From Linum tenue (taxonomy: Eukaryota > Streptophyta > Magnoliopsida > Malpighiales > Linaceae): a stretch of 64,000 nucleotides of DNA. Shown here piece after piece: positions 10,718 through 20,925 of the stretch. The notes beneath the pieces are model-generated. The model saw only the letters and a program-made list of their open reading frames with translations, was not told the DNA's origin and did not search any database. The stretch spans positions 66,662,200 to 66,726,199 of the forward strand of contig CAMGYJ010000005.1 in the NCBI GenBank assembly GCA_946122785.1, written 5' to 3'. The translations under genes were made by a program, and so were the position numbers. Position 1 is the stretch's first letter. Every line of letters starts with the position of its first letter.

Positions 10718-12960
10718 TCATACCTGTGGGGCAACCTGAGTAGGAGTTGTACATGTTCTCGTATTGTGACCTTCCTCGCCATACTTCTTGCAATGGATGA
10801 TTGATCCCCTTCTAACCACCTCCTCTCCGATCCCATTTCGTGCAGGTCGAACCTCCTGTTCGTGTGCAGCCTTCCTTCGATTCTTCTTTGGTCTGCCGGG
10901 CATAGTTCGTTGCTTGGGTGGGTGTACTAGATATCCCACTGCAGTAGGCCAAGCTTGTCTACCGTCTAGACAAGGGATTCCATTCTTGTATGCATGCTCA
11001 GCATTGTGTATGTAATAAGTACTATCCACGAAGCTGTCAATCTCCTTCCTCATATGTGAAATAGCGGAGACAGCATGGCAACATGGAATGCCACTCAATG
11101 ATCACCACCCACAAGTGCAAGTCTTTGCACCTAAATCAACAATGTACCCTGCACTTCCCATCTTTACCTCACACTGATCGTTCCTAGTCTGTCTTGACGT
11201 ACAATCTGGCCAATGCTTTCTCTTTCTCGACTCTTTTTCTAATCCTAGGGCATAGCACATCAGTAGAATCATGCAGCAACTTATATTTGGCTACTACCTT
11301 GTCCATCACATAGCCCCTAATCCCCTCTAACATGTCTATTATTCTCATACAGCTGTACTTCACAATTACACCATTCCAAGTTTCACAAATATTCGACTCC
11401 ACCAAATCACACTTTGGTAGAGGAGATAAATAAGCCCGGCAAAATGTTCGAGGTTCTGCATTCATGAAATCAGTAAATGGTGTTGTACCTCGTTCCTCAC
11501 ATTCAATTTCCTCAATCTCAGAAGTAGCAGCCTTCCAGTCAGCTTCATTGCAAGAGTATACTTCCCTCCAGAACAATTTCCTAACACGATCGGTCTTGTG
11601 TTTGACTTTCCAGTTTGCGTATACGTGCCTTGCGCATTTTCTATGCTCTGCTTTGAGCAGCAGCTCATGAATAGCTCCACTAAACCCTGCAAAGGCAACG
11701 AAGGCACGAATACGTTAATATAACCAACTTTCATAGCATTTCACAACCAAAGAAAACAATAACTTATTACCTTTTGCTGGTCAGAGATGATAGACCAGCC
11801 CCTGCCATCATGTAGGATTAAATCTTGTGCGAGAGTGTTCACAAACCATCTTCAGGAGTTTGTGTTCTCGCCTTCTACAACCGCCCAAGCAATTGGGAAC
11901 ATTTGGTTGTTGCTGTCCTTCCCAACAGCGGTAAGCAACATCCCTTAATTTCTCCCTTCAAGAACATCCGTCCAATCCGAACATTGGACGACAGCTTCAA
12001 GGAAACCATCCCAAGCAGGAGAATCCAACATACATTCTCTGGAAGTATACCTTCTCTTGTGTATGGTGAGGTTCCACTTCCAATTTGAAAGTCCTTCGAT
12101 GATCACGCTTCAACAACTCACCAGGTAAGATCTAACCTTGTGGTATTCCTCTACTAGTGAACCTCCCAGCATCCTGATTGCGCAAACTTTGGCTCTATAA
12201 CACGTTCTTCTCGCAACTTCCATATTGTGTTTAAGCTTTACCTCGGCCATAATTTGATCAGGCGCCTACTCAGGATTAATTCTAAACCGTTCCAACATGT
12301 CACTCGCAATCCAGTGGGCAGTTACTTAGTTGACACGAAGCTTTCTTGCACATGAATTAGGCAGACCAGCCTTCCTCACCATGAAACTCTGGTTCTTGTG
12401 GAACCAGCTAGCATATACTTTCCACTTGCAATTCGTCCTTGCATCTAACCTCCCTCCTTGTTGGATTACTCCTAACCCACCTCAAACCACCCCGGCAGCT
12501 ACAGAATGACGGACGACAGCAGCCTTGAACTCCATAGCACTAGCAAACTTCATCCTTGGCACGAACTCCAAACAGTATGATCACAAAGCGGATCATAATG
12601 CGGTACGTCATCGAATATGTCCCTACCATCCGAGTCAGATAGGTTAGGTCTGACGGGGTTTGAGTCTTTATATCCTCTATAACTCGAGTAGCTTGAGTTT
12701 TCTCTCCTTGTTTCCTGACTTGAGGTGCTTCACTAGCTTGGACTCTTTCATCAGCATGAGAGCCAACAAGAGCTTCCTCTTCGCGTTCATTAGCATGAGA
12801 GCAGCAGGATCTTCCTCTTCGTGTTCTTCAGCCAAAGCATCATCTTCATCATCAGATTCCTCTTCTTCAAAATCGTCCAGCTGCTCGACCTCCTCCCCAT
12901 GCCATCAATCCGCGCCTTAACCTTCCTTTTCCTCATCTTCCCACAGGCTCGTAGGTTTGA
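10718..12960 (-). pseudogene. Mutator-like (MULE) transposase, decayed
   Basis: Read on the minus strand, the parts are in family order. There is an acidic N-terminus (12,920-12,660), a MuDR N-terminal-type region, the MULE catalytic block with LTAVGKDSNNQMFPIAWAVV and GRGWSIISDQQK (about 11,950-11,780), and a helical region with CETWNGVIVKY and MLEGIRGYVM (11,400-11,280). A SWIM zinc finger (C-T-C-G-W then SGIPCCHAV, 11,130-11,060) and a zinc knuckle near 10,790 follow, where the second Cys of C-x2-C is Tyr. An in-frame stop lies inside the SWIM finger and several frameshifts separate the blocks, so the protein is dead. The N-terminal end abuts the LTR of element A. Confidence 0.75.
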
Positions 12961-12965
12961 CCTTG

Positions 12966-14303
12966 TGATAGACCGTCATTTACACATGTTTTTACCCTCA
13001 TACTTACACCGTTTGAGGTGTTGATTCTCGTGTTTTAGGCCGATTCACGCTAGGTTGTGCTTGTTTGTGTTATTTCAGGTCCTAGTACGTGAATGAAGGC
13101 TTAGGAGCGAGTCTGGGGTCGATTGGACGAAGAACGGACGAAGGGCGAGCTTTTGGAGGAGTGCACGGGCAGACCAGGGGGCTGCACGGCCGTGCACTAG
13201 TGCCATTTGGCCGTGCGCCTCACGACGAGAGCTTGCACGGGCACAATCCAGGCTTGCACGGCCGTGCGCCTGGCCGTGCAAGAAGGCTGAGCTTAATAAA
13301 TAAAACGGTGCGTTTGATGTTGCACGGCCAGAATGGGGTGGTGCACGGCCGTGCACCTGCCCGTGCACCTGGGGAAATCCGGTTTTAGTGCCTAATCCGA
13401 GCCAAAAGGAGGAGAATCGTTTTTTGAGAAAAAACAGAGCCCTAGAGAGAGAAAGTGCGAAGAACTCATCCTAGAAGCTATCTTGGAGCTGGATTTCATC
13501 GAATCGAGCCTGGAGATCGCCATAGGAGTGAACATCATCGTCCCGGAGCAGATTATCCTCATCGTTATGAGTATGACTAATCCGATTCTTGTTTTTCTCT
13601 TCTCTCTCTATGGAGTAGAACCCTTCTCTCACTTGGGTATGAAGAACCCTAGTTCCTTGTGTTAGGGATTTGATTGTAATGACTTGGGATGATATTATTG
13701 TTTGATTTTAATCGAATGACGCATGTTTCATGAATTGATTTGAGTCTGATCAGCTTGTCTCAATTTCTGCTTCAACCTGAGATAGATAGGATCTGATTAG
13801 GTTGTTAGAGCTTCTTCATTCGATAGTAGGAGATTGGCTATACGAGAGTTAGCCAATTTACTGCTTTGTACTGGTGTTCTTGACGCCAGTAGTGGAGTTC
13901 TGTGTTCATAGCCTCAGCTTTCTATCCTGGTGAAGACTAGTCGTCTGCCGGGTAGTTATACTGAGAGGGCTTGGTCAGCTTAAGAGATTCCAAGCTACTG
14001 TCGGATCTTCCGCAGTCTAATCAACGTAAATCAACCCAGGGAATTTACAATTGAACCTAACTAAGGGGCTAGGGGACTCAATCCCGAGTGACTCTTAACT
14101 GCTTTTGAAAACCGAACCATTTCCTGCTTTCTTACTGCTTTTGCGTTTCACAACAATCACTCGACTTAGTTTGCTAGATAATAGAGAATCACGGAGTAAG
14201 CAGTAGATCTAGACCCCGGGTTGATAATATAACTTGCCTGTTACTACATTCCCGGACTGCGATTACACTTGGTCACAGTTTGGTGTTGTGTTTTGGCGTG
14301 TCA
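12966..14303 (+). repeat. Element A 5' LTR
   Basis: Begins TGATAGACCGTC and ends GGCGTGTCA. It is a near-perfect match to 19,586-20,925. The GC-rich module array lies in its first third (13,163-13,366); the remainder is AT-richer. Confidence 0.92.
13163..13366. repeat. Palindromic module array in the 5' LTR (3 modules)
   Basis: Each module is a half-site GCACGG(C/G)C, a full palindrome GCACGGCCGTGC and an inverted half-site G(G/C)CCGTGC. Positions: 13,163 / 13,184-13,195 / 13,209; 13,235 / 13,256-13,267 / 13,272; 13,322 / 13,343-13,354 / 13,359. The half-site to palindrome start distance is 21 bp in all three. Confidence 0.9.
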
Positions 14304-14309
14304 AGTTTT

Positions 14310-14327
14310 TGGCGCCGTTGCCGGGGA
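14310..14327 (+). other. Primer-binding site, tRNA-Asp (element A)
   Basis: TGGCGCCGTTGCCGGGGA is complementary to the 3' end of plant tRNA-Asp(GUC), including its CCA. It lies six bases after the LTR end. Athila-type elements use this primer. Confidence 0.9.
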
Positions 14328-14447
14328 TCCCTCTAGGTTATTGGGGAAACGTGATAATTTGTTACTCTAGCTTTTATTTACTGCATTTTATTTCTTCCAC
14401 CTGTGTGCCTTCACGGGTTGTTTCTTCTGAGTGTGTGCAGGTAGTGC

Positions 14448-17154
14448 ATGACCCGTAGCCAGTCGGGAGATCTACTACCATTAGACCAGGAGCTTGAACG
14501 AACCTGCAGGAACTCCAAGCGGGTTCTAAAGGCGCGACTGGCTGCGGAGAAGGCGCTGTCACAGCTGCAGTTAGAAGAAGAAGAAGAAGGAGAGATGGGT
14601 GATCCGCAGAACCATGCTGTGATCCCCGAGGAGCAAACCATGGGGTCCTACTGGGCCGCTAGGGCTGCGGACATGAGGTCACCTATTCAACACCCTCAGG
14701 TCCCAGCCAACAACTTTGAGGTGAGCACCTCCGTGATCACCATGCTGCGCGGTTCAGTAGTGTTCCGTGGTAAGGAGGGAGAGTGCCCTAGATCACATCT
14801 CAGGCGATTCCACGAGCTCATCGATGGAATCAAGATCAACGGGGTCCCAGCAGATGCCATCCAGCTGCGGTACTTCCCTTTCACTCTGGAGGGGCAGGCC
14901 AAGGAGTGGCTAGACACTCGACCTCCGGGCTCCATCACCACGTTCGCCAACCTGGCGGACAAGTTCCTCACCCGTTACCATCCTCCATCCAAGACAGCTG
15001 ATCTCCAGAAGCAGATTACACATTTTGCTCAGGATGAGGATGAGACCATCAGGGATGCTTGGGAGAGGTACAACAGCCTCTTCCTCAGGTGCCCCAATCA
15101 TGGTTTTCAACGACGCATTCAAGGTGGGCACCTTCTATCACGCCCTCTTCCCGGAGGACAAGCAGCTGATCGATTCGGTTTGTGGCGGGAACATGCTGAC
15201 CAAAACCCCGCCACAGCTGAATCAACTCTTTGAAGAGATGGCGGAGAATGGTTATGATTGGGGCACTGCCAGGAGATCGAGGAGAGCACCAGGCCGGGGT
15301 GTGCATGTTGTGGGCACCCAGTCATCTGATTTGGTGCAGGTAGTATCGAAGCTGGTCTCAGCTATCGATCGTTCCGGGATGATTCCAGGGACCGGACAGC
15401 AGCAGGCGATGCTCTGCCAGTGGTGCGAGAGCACCCATCATATGGTGGAAGACTGCCAGGCGATGAAGGAATCGACCACACCCCAGGAGCAGGTGAACTT
15501 CATCAACAATGTCAGGCGCAATGACCCCTACAGCAACACGTACAATGAGGGGTGGCGCCAGCATCCTAACTTCTCCTGGGCTGGGCCAAATCCCAGACCA
15601 CCACCTCCACAGGGACCACCGGGCTTCCAGAGGCCACCATATCAGCCCAGACAGGGGCAATTCCAGCAGCCAGGTGCAGCCCCTGCTGCCCCAGTGCAGA
15701 ACGATAAGATGGCTGAACTGCAGGACTTGGTGGGTTCTCTCGCCAGTGTTAGTGCTCAGAAATTCAACACCTTTGAGCAGTTCATGGAGAAGGCCTCGGG
15801 TCAACTCCTGGCTCTGGAAGCTGGTCAGAGGAATACACGGGCTGTTTTGCAGGATATCCAGACCCAGCTGGGGAGCGTGGCCCAAGCAGTGGCTCAAAGG
15901 GCGCCTGGTACTCTACCAGCGCAGACCATCCCTCATCCTCGCGACCCCCACGAGACTGCCAATGCCATCATGACCAGGAGTGGCAAGCTGACTGTTGATC
16001 CCCCTGCTCGGGAACCGGCGAAAGAAAGCCCTGTCGTAGCATCTCCAGCGGTGGAACACGAAGTAGAGAAGGAGGTTGAGGTGCCTGCACCTAAACCGCA
16101 ACCAGTAGTGAAGGAGTATGTCCCTAAACTCCCTTTCCCTACTCGGTTGCACAAAGACAGGCTGGAGACAGAGTTCGAGAACTTCATGGCCATGCTCAAG
16201 AAGCTGAATGTCCAAGTGCCCTTTCTTGAGGCACTATCGCAAATGCCAAAGTATGCGAAGTTTCTGAAAGAGCTTCTCTCAAAGAAGCAGAAGCTGAGTG
16301 AGCTGGCCACTGTGGAGCTCAGCGAGGAGTGCTCGGCTATTCTGCAGAACAAGCTGCCGCAGAAGAAAAAGGACCCAGGTAGTTTCACTATCCCGTGCTC
16401 TATCGGTAAATTGCATGTAGAGAAGTCCTTGGCGGATTTAGGTGCTAGTATCAATGTTATTCCATATAAATTGTTCATGAAACTAGGCCTAGGTGAACCC
16501 CGTGCTACTAGGATGACCCTTCAATTAGCTGACAGATCGGTAGTGCATCCTAGGGGTATAGTGGAAGACCTTCTGGTCAAGGTTGGCAAATTCACATATC
16601 CTGTGGATTTTGTTATCCTGGACATCAGTGAGGACACAGAAGTGCCTCTTATACTGGGAAGGCCTTTCCTGGCCACCGCCAAGGCTCTCATAGATGTGCA
16701 TGATGGGACCTTGGTTCTGAGGGATGGCGAGGAGCGAATAACATTTTCTGTTGCTAACACTATACCTGATTCGTTACCTCTGCATGCTGTATCTCACCAG
16801 GAGCACGAGTCTGTCGTGTATCCTTCTGTGCTGCCTGTTTTGCAGGACCCGCCTCTCACATCTTCGCCGCCACTCCGGACCACTCCATCATCCAAAGAAC
16901 AGGTCAAGGAGGAGTGGCGGCCGAAACTGCAGGCAGCTAAGCCTGCTCGCACGAAAACCGGAGACCACTATGAGCTGGTCCCGCCCCCACCTTGGCCATC
17001 CGAGTATTCACTCGCTTGCATCCTACCGGATGGCCAAGTCGAGCTGGCAAATGCAGGTGGCCACATTCGTCGTGTACATGGCCACCATTTGAAGCTGTAC
17101 CTCAAGAGCGATGTGGATCCGCTCTTGAGGGCACCTGATCCTACACTTCCCTGA
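14448..17154 (+). pseudogene. Element A gag-protease ORF with one frameshift
   Basis: Gag opens with MTRSQSG at 14,448 and carries the retrotransposon gag domain (LRRFHELIDGI, LEGQAKEWLDTRP, LADKFLTRYHPP). A run of four T at 15,104-15,107 shifts the frame; the sister gag of element B has three. In the second frame come a CCHC knuckle (CQWCESTHHMVEDC, about 15,417), a Pro/Gln-rich stretch, the conserved LPFPTRLHKDRLETEFENFM block, and a retropepsin-like domain with LADLGASINVIP near 16,435 and ILGRPFL near 16,655. After that the ORF passes straight to GGHIRRVHGHHLKLYL, a motif typical of the end of Athila integrase, and stops at 17,154. The pol core has been lost without closing the frame. Confidence 0.85.
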
Positions 17155-17340
17155 GCATCCATACTGGCGTCCAGCTAAAAGACGGTAAAGAAGCGCTTGT
17201 GGGGAGGCAACCCCACCGAGGTTTGCATTTTCTTACTCTTTTTCCTTTGATTTTGTGTGTTTTAGAGTCTTGAGACGTTGATCTGGAGTTCCGTGTCGTG
17301 TTTGAGTGAAAACAGGTTGATTTCGGGACCCCAGCAAGGT

Positions 17341-17593
17341 GCACGGCCAGAAAATCAGCTTGCACGGCCGTGCGCCTTGGCTGGCCTGGCCGTGCGCGCT
17401 CTCGCACCAAGTTGCACGGCCAAAAGTGCATTGTGCACGGCCGTGCACACCCTCGGCCAGGCCGTGCGAGCTCTCGCACCAAATTGCACGGCCAAAAGCA
17501 CCTTGTGCACGGCCGTGCAACTCTCTCGGCCAGGCCGTGCAGCCTTGCACGGGCAAAACGCCCAGGTGCACGGCCGTGCGCCTCTGCCCGTGC
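17341..17593. repeat. Palindromic module array in the 3' region (4 tandem modules)
   Basis: Full palindromes GCACGGCCGTGC lie at 17,362, 17,435, 17,507 and 17,568 (spacing 73, 72 and 61 bp). Each is preceded by a half-site (17,341, 17,414, 17,486, 17,547), always 21 bp upstream, and followed by an inverted half-site (17,388, 17,460, 17,533, 17,586). Open frames on both strands here follow from the GC-rich repeat and are not genes. Confidence 0.9.
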
Positions 17594-18047
17594 AGCCGAG
17601 GCACGGGCTCTATAAATGGCCGTGGGATGACTCCCCTCCACATGACGGCGCGGCTGGCGCTGCTGGTGATGATGCATTCATGGATGACATCGACTTCACC
17701 GATCTTGGCGACGAGTAGGCTGTACTCGTTGCCCGTCTCAGTGTGTTTGTTTTTGTTTTTTTTAAGACTTTTGAGTGTTTGCTCCATGTGTGCGGAGCTT
17801 GGACTTAGTGTCGGTTGTTTTTTTTTGTTTTTGGTTTTTCATTTGTGGTTTGATGTAGCCGCCTGGGCTAACACTTATCCCTAACACCAGTGTGCTAGTG
17901 TTCTGATGTTCGATTTGTGCAGTATTGACCACTTCCCCGTTCGCTTCTCGCTGACTGGTCCACTTCCAGTCCCCCAGCAGTGTTCTTACCCGGTAACATC
18001 GTTCCCCTTATCTTTCCCTCTACTCCATTGAGGGCAATGTCGTGCTT

Positions 18048-18060
18048 AAGTGTGGGGGGA
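18048..18060 (+). other. Internal polypurine tract (element A)
   Basis: AAGTGTGGGGGGA, almost the same as the terminal tract AAGTGTGGGGGAG at 19,571. A second tract 1.5 kb inside could act as an additional plus-strand primer. Confidence 0.55.
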
Positions 18061-19570
18061 TGTTTTGTATCGGTTGGGATATTTTAGATGGTGCTTGGAG
18101 CCTAGTCCACTGTCCGAATCTTACGATTTGAGGGCTCCATGTACTGCTGTTTGATCATATTGGCACTGTGTTTTGATGGATGAATTGATTGGTTTTCGGA
18201 TTAATGCATGACAACTTGTTTGCGACTAGGACAACCTATGATGAGGACTGAAATGTGCAGTAGAACGATGTAGGGGTTCAGTTTTTCAACTGTTTGCTTG
18301 CCAACTGTGACTTGATCTGACTTGATCTGATTACTTGTTCTTGACAGTCGTTTATGCATCTAGTTCAGGGTATCAGAATGTGAGATAGAGCATATAGGTA
18401 GCCATGTGAGATTTGAGCCTGCTCGTTTCTTTCTTGTGTGATAGATCCCTCTTCCATGATGTGTAGCATTCACGTTGTCACTAGCTAAGATGATGGGGGC
18501 ATAGGATTAGCCCACGCCCAAAACTGACTGTCCTGATGTGTCATATCCCCTAGTCAGCCCCTTTGAGCCGTGTGTTATCCTTTCTTTTGGTCTATAATGA
18601 AAAAATCACCCTTGTCGCATCTTTTAGAAGGTTCCACAGAGTGGTTTTTACATATTCTCTGCTGTTCTGCTTAAGTCTATGTGAGTGTTGGAGGCAGTGC
18701 TTAAATGTTGGGCATGTGTTTGAAATGTGCAGAAGTGGTGGCTCTCTTAAGAAATGGAAAGAAAAATAAAAGAAAAACAAAGAAAAATTGAAAGCAAAAG
18801 AGAGCCACTACCAAAAATCTGAATAATGCCCAGTAAGTAGTGTTTCTTAGCAGTCTGGCTTGGAAATGCTGATGTTTATGCCTCCTTCGCTCTTGTGCTC
18901 TTAAGATATTGAGTAATGCAGGATAGCAGAAAGAGAATACCGGGTTGTTGACTGTGTTTGTATGGTTGGAAAATGTGGAACCTTTTGCTATGAATACTTC
19001 CACCACCTAAAAGGCCTTTTCCCCATGTCCAAGACCTTAGCCAGTCATTTGAACCTGTGTCTAAGACCTCCTGATTAGTTAGTGGTGACATCCCATATGT
19101 GAGCTCTAGCATTTAGAGGCTGCCATCATGGTGAAGAGATGATAGGGATTGAGAGGAATAGCATGCGCATCTTTCGCATCAAATTGTCCTGACCCCACTG
19201 GTCGAGAGTGAGTGATTCATTTTCATTTTCTATATGCTCTTGTACCCCGGTGAGGACCTAGATTGCTCGGTCTCTATTCTGATGTTTTGAGTTGGATGCA
19301 TGAGTTGACTGTTTTGAGTGAGTGGTTGAATCAAGTCTAGGTTGGCCAGTGAACAGGAGGGAGACTCTTCCTTTACTCGATTTGCTGCACTCGAATGTCC
19401 TTTGTGGTGGTTGTCCAGGTTGTTATTGAGGTTGTGCATGTATTGATGTTTGAAAACCAGTGCGATTCACGTGTTTTGTGCCTTTATGACTTGTCCCCAA
19501 TGTTGGTTGATTGAAATATGTAAGCTTACCTAGTGTCTGACTTGGTTTGCTTGGGGACAAGCAAACGGTT

Positions 19571-19585
19571 AAGTGTGGGGGAGTT
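19571..19585 (+). other. Terminal polypurine tract (element A)
   Basis: AAGTGTGGGGGAGTT sits directly against the 3' LTR start TGATAG, the expected place for plus-strand priming. Confidence 0.85.
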
Positions 19586-20925
19586 TGATAGACCGTCATT
19601 TACACATGTTTTTACCCTCATACTTACACCGTTTGAGGTGTTGATTCTCGTGTTTTAGGCCGATTTCACGCTAGGTTGTGCTTGTTTGTGTTATTTCAGG
19701 TCCTAGTACGTGAATGAAGGCTTAGGAGCGAGTCTGGGGTCGATTGGACGAAGAACGGACGAAGGGCGAGCTTTTGGAGGAGTGCACGGGCAGACCAGGG
19801 GGCTGCACGGCCGTGCACTAGTGCCATTTGGCCGTGCGCCTCACGACGAGAGCTTGCACGGGCACAATCCAGGCTTGCACGGCCGTGCGCCTGGCCGTGC
19901 AAGAAGGCTGAGCTTAATAAATAAAACGGTGCGTTTGATGTTGCACGGCCAGAATGGGGTGGTGCACGGCCGTGCACCTGCCCGTGCACCTGGGGAAATC
20001 CGGTTTTAGTGCCTAATCCGAGCCAAAAGGAGGAGAATCGTTTTTTGAGAAAAAAACAGAGCCCTAGAGAGAGAAAGTGCGAAGAACTCATCCTAGAAGC
20101 TATCTTGGAGCTGGATTTCATCGAATCGAGCCTGGAGATCGCCATAGGAGTGAACATCATCGTCCCGGAGCAGATTATCCTCATCGTTATGAGTATGACT
20201 AATCCGATTCTTGTTTTCTCTTCTCTCTCTATGGAGTAGAACCCTTCTCTCACTTGGGTATGAAGAACCCTAGTTCCTTGTGTTAGGGATTTGATTGTAA
20301 TGACTTGGGATGATATTATTGTTTGATTTTAATCGAATGACGCATGTTTCATGAATTGATTTGAGTCTGATCAGCTTGTCTCAATTTCTGCTTCAACCTG
20401 AGATAGATAGGATCTGATTAGGTTGTTAGAGCTTCTTCATTCGATAGTAGGAGATTGGCTATACGAGAGTTAGCCAATTTACTGCTTTGTACTGGTGTTC
20501 TTGACGCCAGTAGTGGAGTTCTGTGTTCATAGCCTCAGCTTTCTATCCTGGTGAAGACTAGTCGTCTGCCGGGTAGTTATGCTGAGAGGGCTTGGTCAGC
20601 TTAAGAGATTCCAAGCTACTGTCGGATCTTCCGCAGTCTAATCAACAGTAAATCAACCCAGGGAATTACAATTGAACCTAACTAAGGGGCTAGGGGGACT
20701 CAATCCCGAGTGACTCTTAACTGCTTTTGAAAACCGAACCATTTCCTGCTTTCTTACTGCTTTTGCGTTTCACAACAATCACTCGACTTAGTTTGCTAGA
20801 TAATAGAGAATCACGGAGTAAGCAGTAGATCTAGACCCCGGGTTGATAATATAACTTGCCTGTTACTACATTCCCGGACTGCGATTACACTTGGTCACAG
20901 TTTGGTGTTGTGTTTTGGCGTGTCA
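19586..20925 (+). repeat. Element A 3' LTR
   Basis: Matches 12,966-14,303 with one substitution (near 20,581) and six single-base indels. The three palindromic modules repeat at 19,784-19,987. It ends GGCGTGTCA and is followed at once by element B gag in the opposite orientation. Confidence 0.92.
19784..19987. repeat. Palindromic module array in the 3' LTR (3 modules)
   Basis: Same sequence and spacing as 13,163-13,366, with all three palindromes intact. Confidence 0.9.

Larger units (their letters stand above)
17155..19570 (+). other. Element A 3' non-coding region
   Basis: This 2.4-kb stretch between the last coding sequence and the terminal polypurine tract is typical of Athila-like elements. 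It holds the four-module palindrome array (17,341-17,593), a TATAAAT at 17,611, a short open stretch ending MDDIDFTDLGDE at 17,718 that I do not consider a proven gene, and an internal polypurine tract at 18,048. The remainder shows no coding similarity. Confidence 0.7.
12966..20925 (+). mobile_element. Element A: non-autonomous Athila-like Ty3/gypsy LTR retrotransposon
   Basis: Two LTRs of 1338 and 1340 bp (TG...CA) enclose, in order, a tRNA-Asp primer site, gag, an aspartic protease, a remnant of the integrase C-terminus, a 2.4-kb non-coding 3' region with a palindrome array, and a terminal polypurine tract. Reverse transcriptase, RNase H and the integrase core are absent. The LTRs differ by one substitution and six single-base indels, so the insertion is young. 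The flanking 5-mers (CCTTG left, ATCAC right) do not match, so no TSD exists and at least one junction is rearranged. Confidence 0.88.

Noticed and set aside
12660..12920. 86-codon Ser-rich plus-strand open frame
   Set aside because: Antisense to the acidic Glu/Asp-rich N-terminus of the MULE transposase.
13075..13388. Open frames of about 100 codons on both strands in LTR A (also at 19,696-20,253)
   Set aside because: Same cause: palindromic modules in an LTR. Identical in both LTRs.
14310..14327. Possible tRNA-Asp gene
   Set aside because: Only the 18 bases complementary to the tRNA 3' end are present, next to an LTR; it is a primer-binding site.
17341..17593. CRISPR-like array
   Set aside because: The repeats are palindromes with repetitive spacers in a plant retrotransposon; no unique spacers and no cas genes.
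17233..17884. Several 80-184 codon open frames on both strands across the palindrome array
   Set aside because: They exist in four or more frames at once, because the GC-rich palindromic repeat has few stop codons. The translations are reiterated HGRA/ARPC motifs with no domain.
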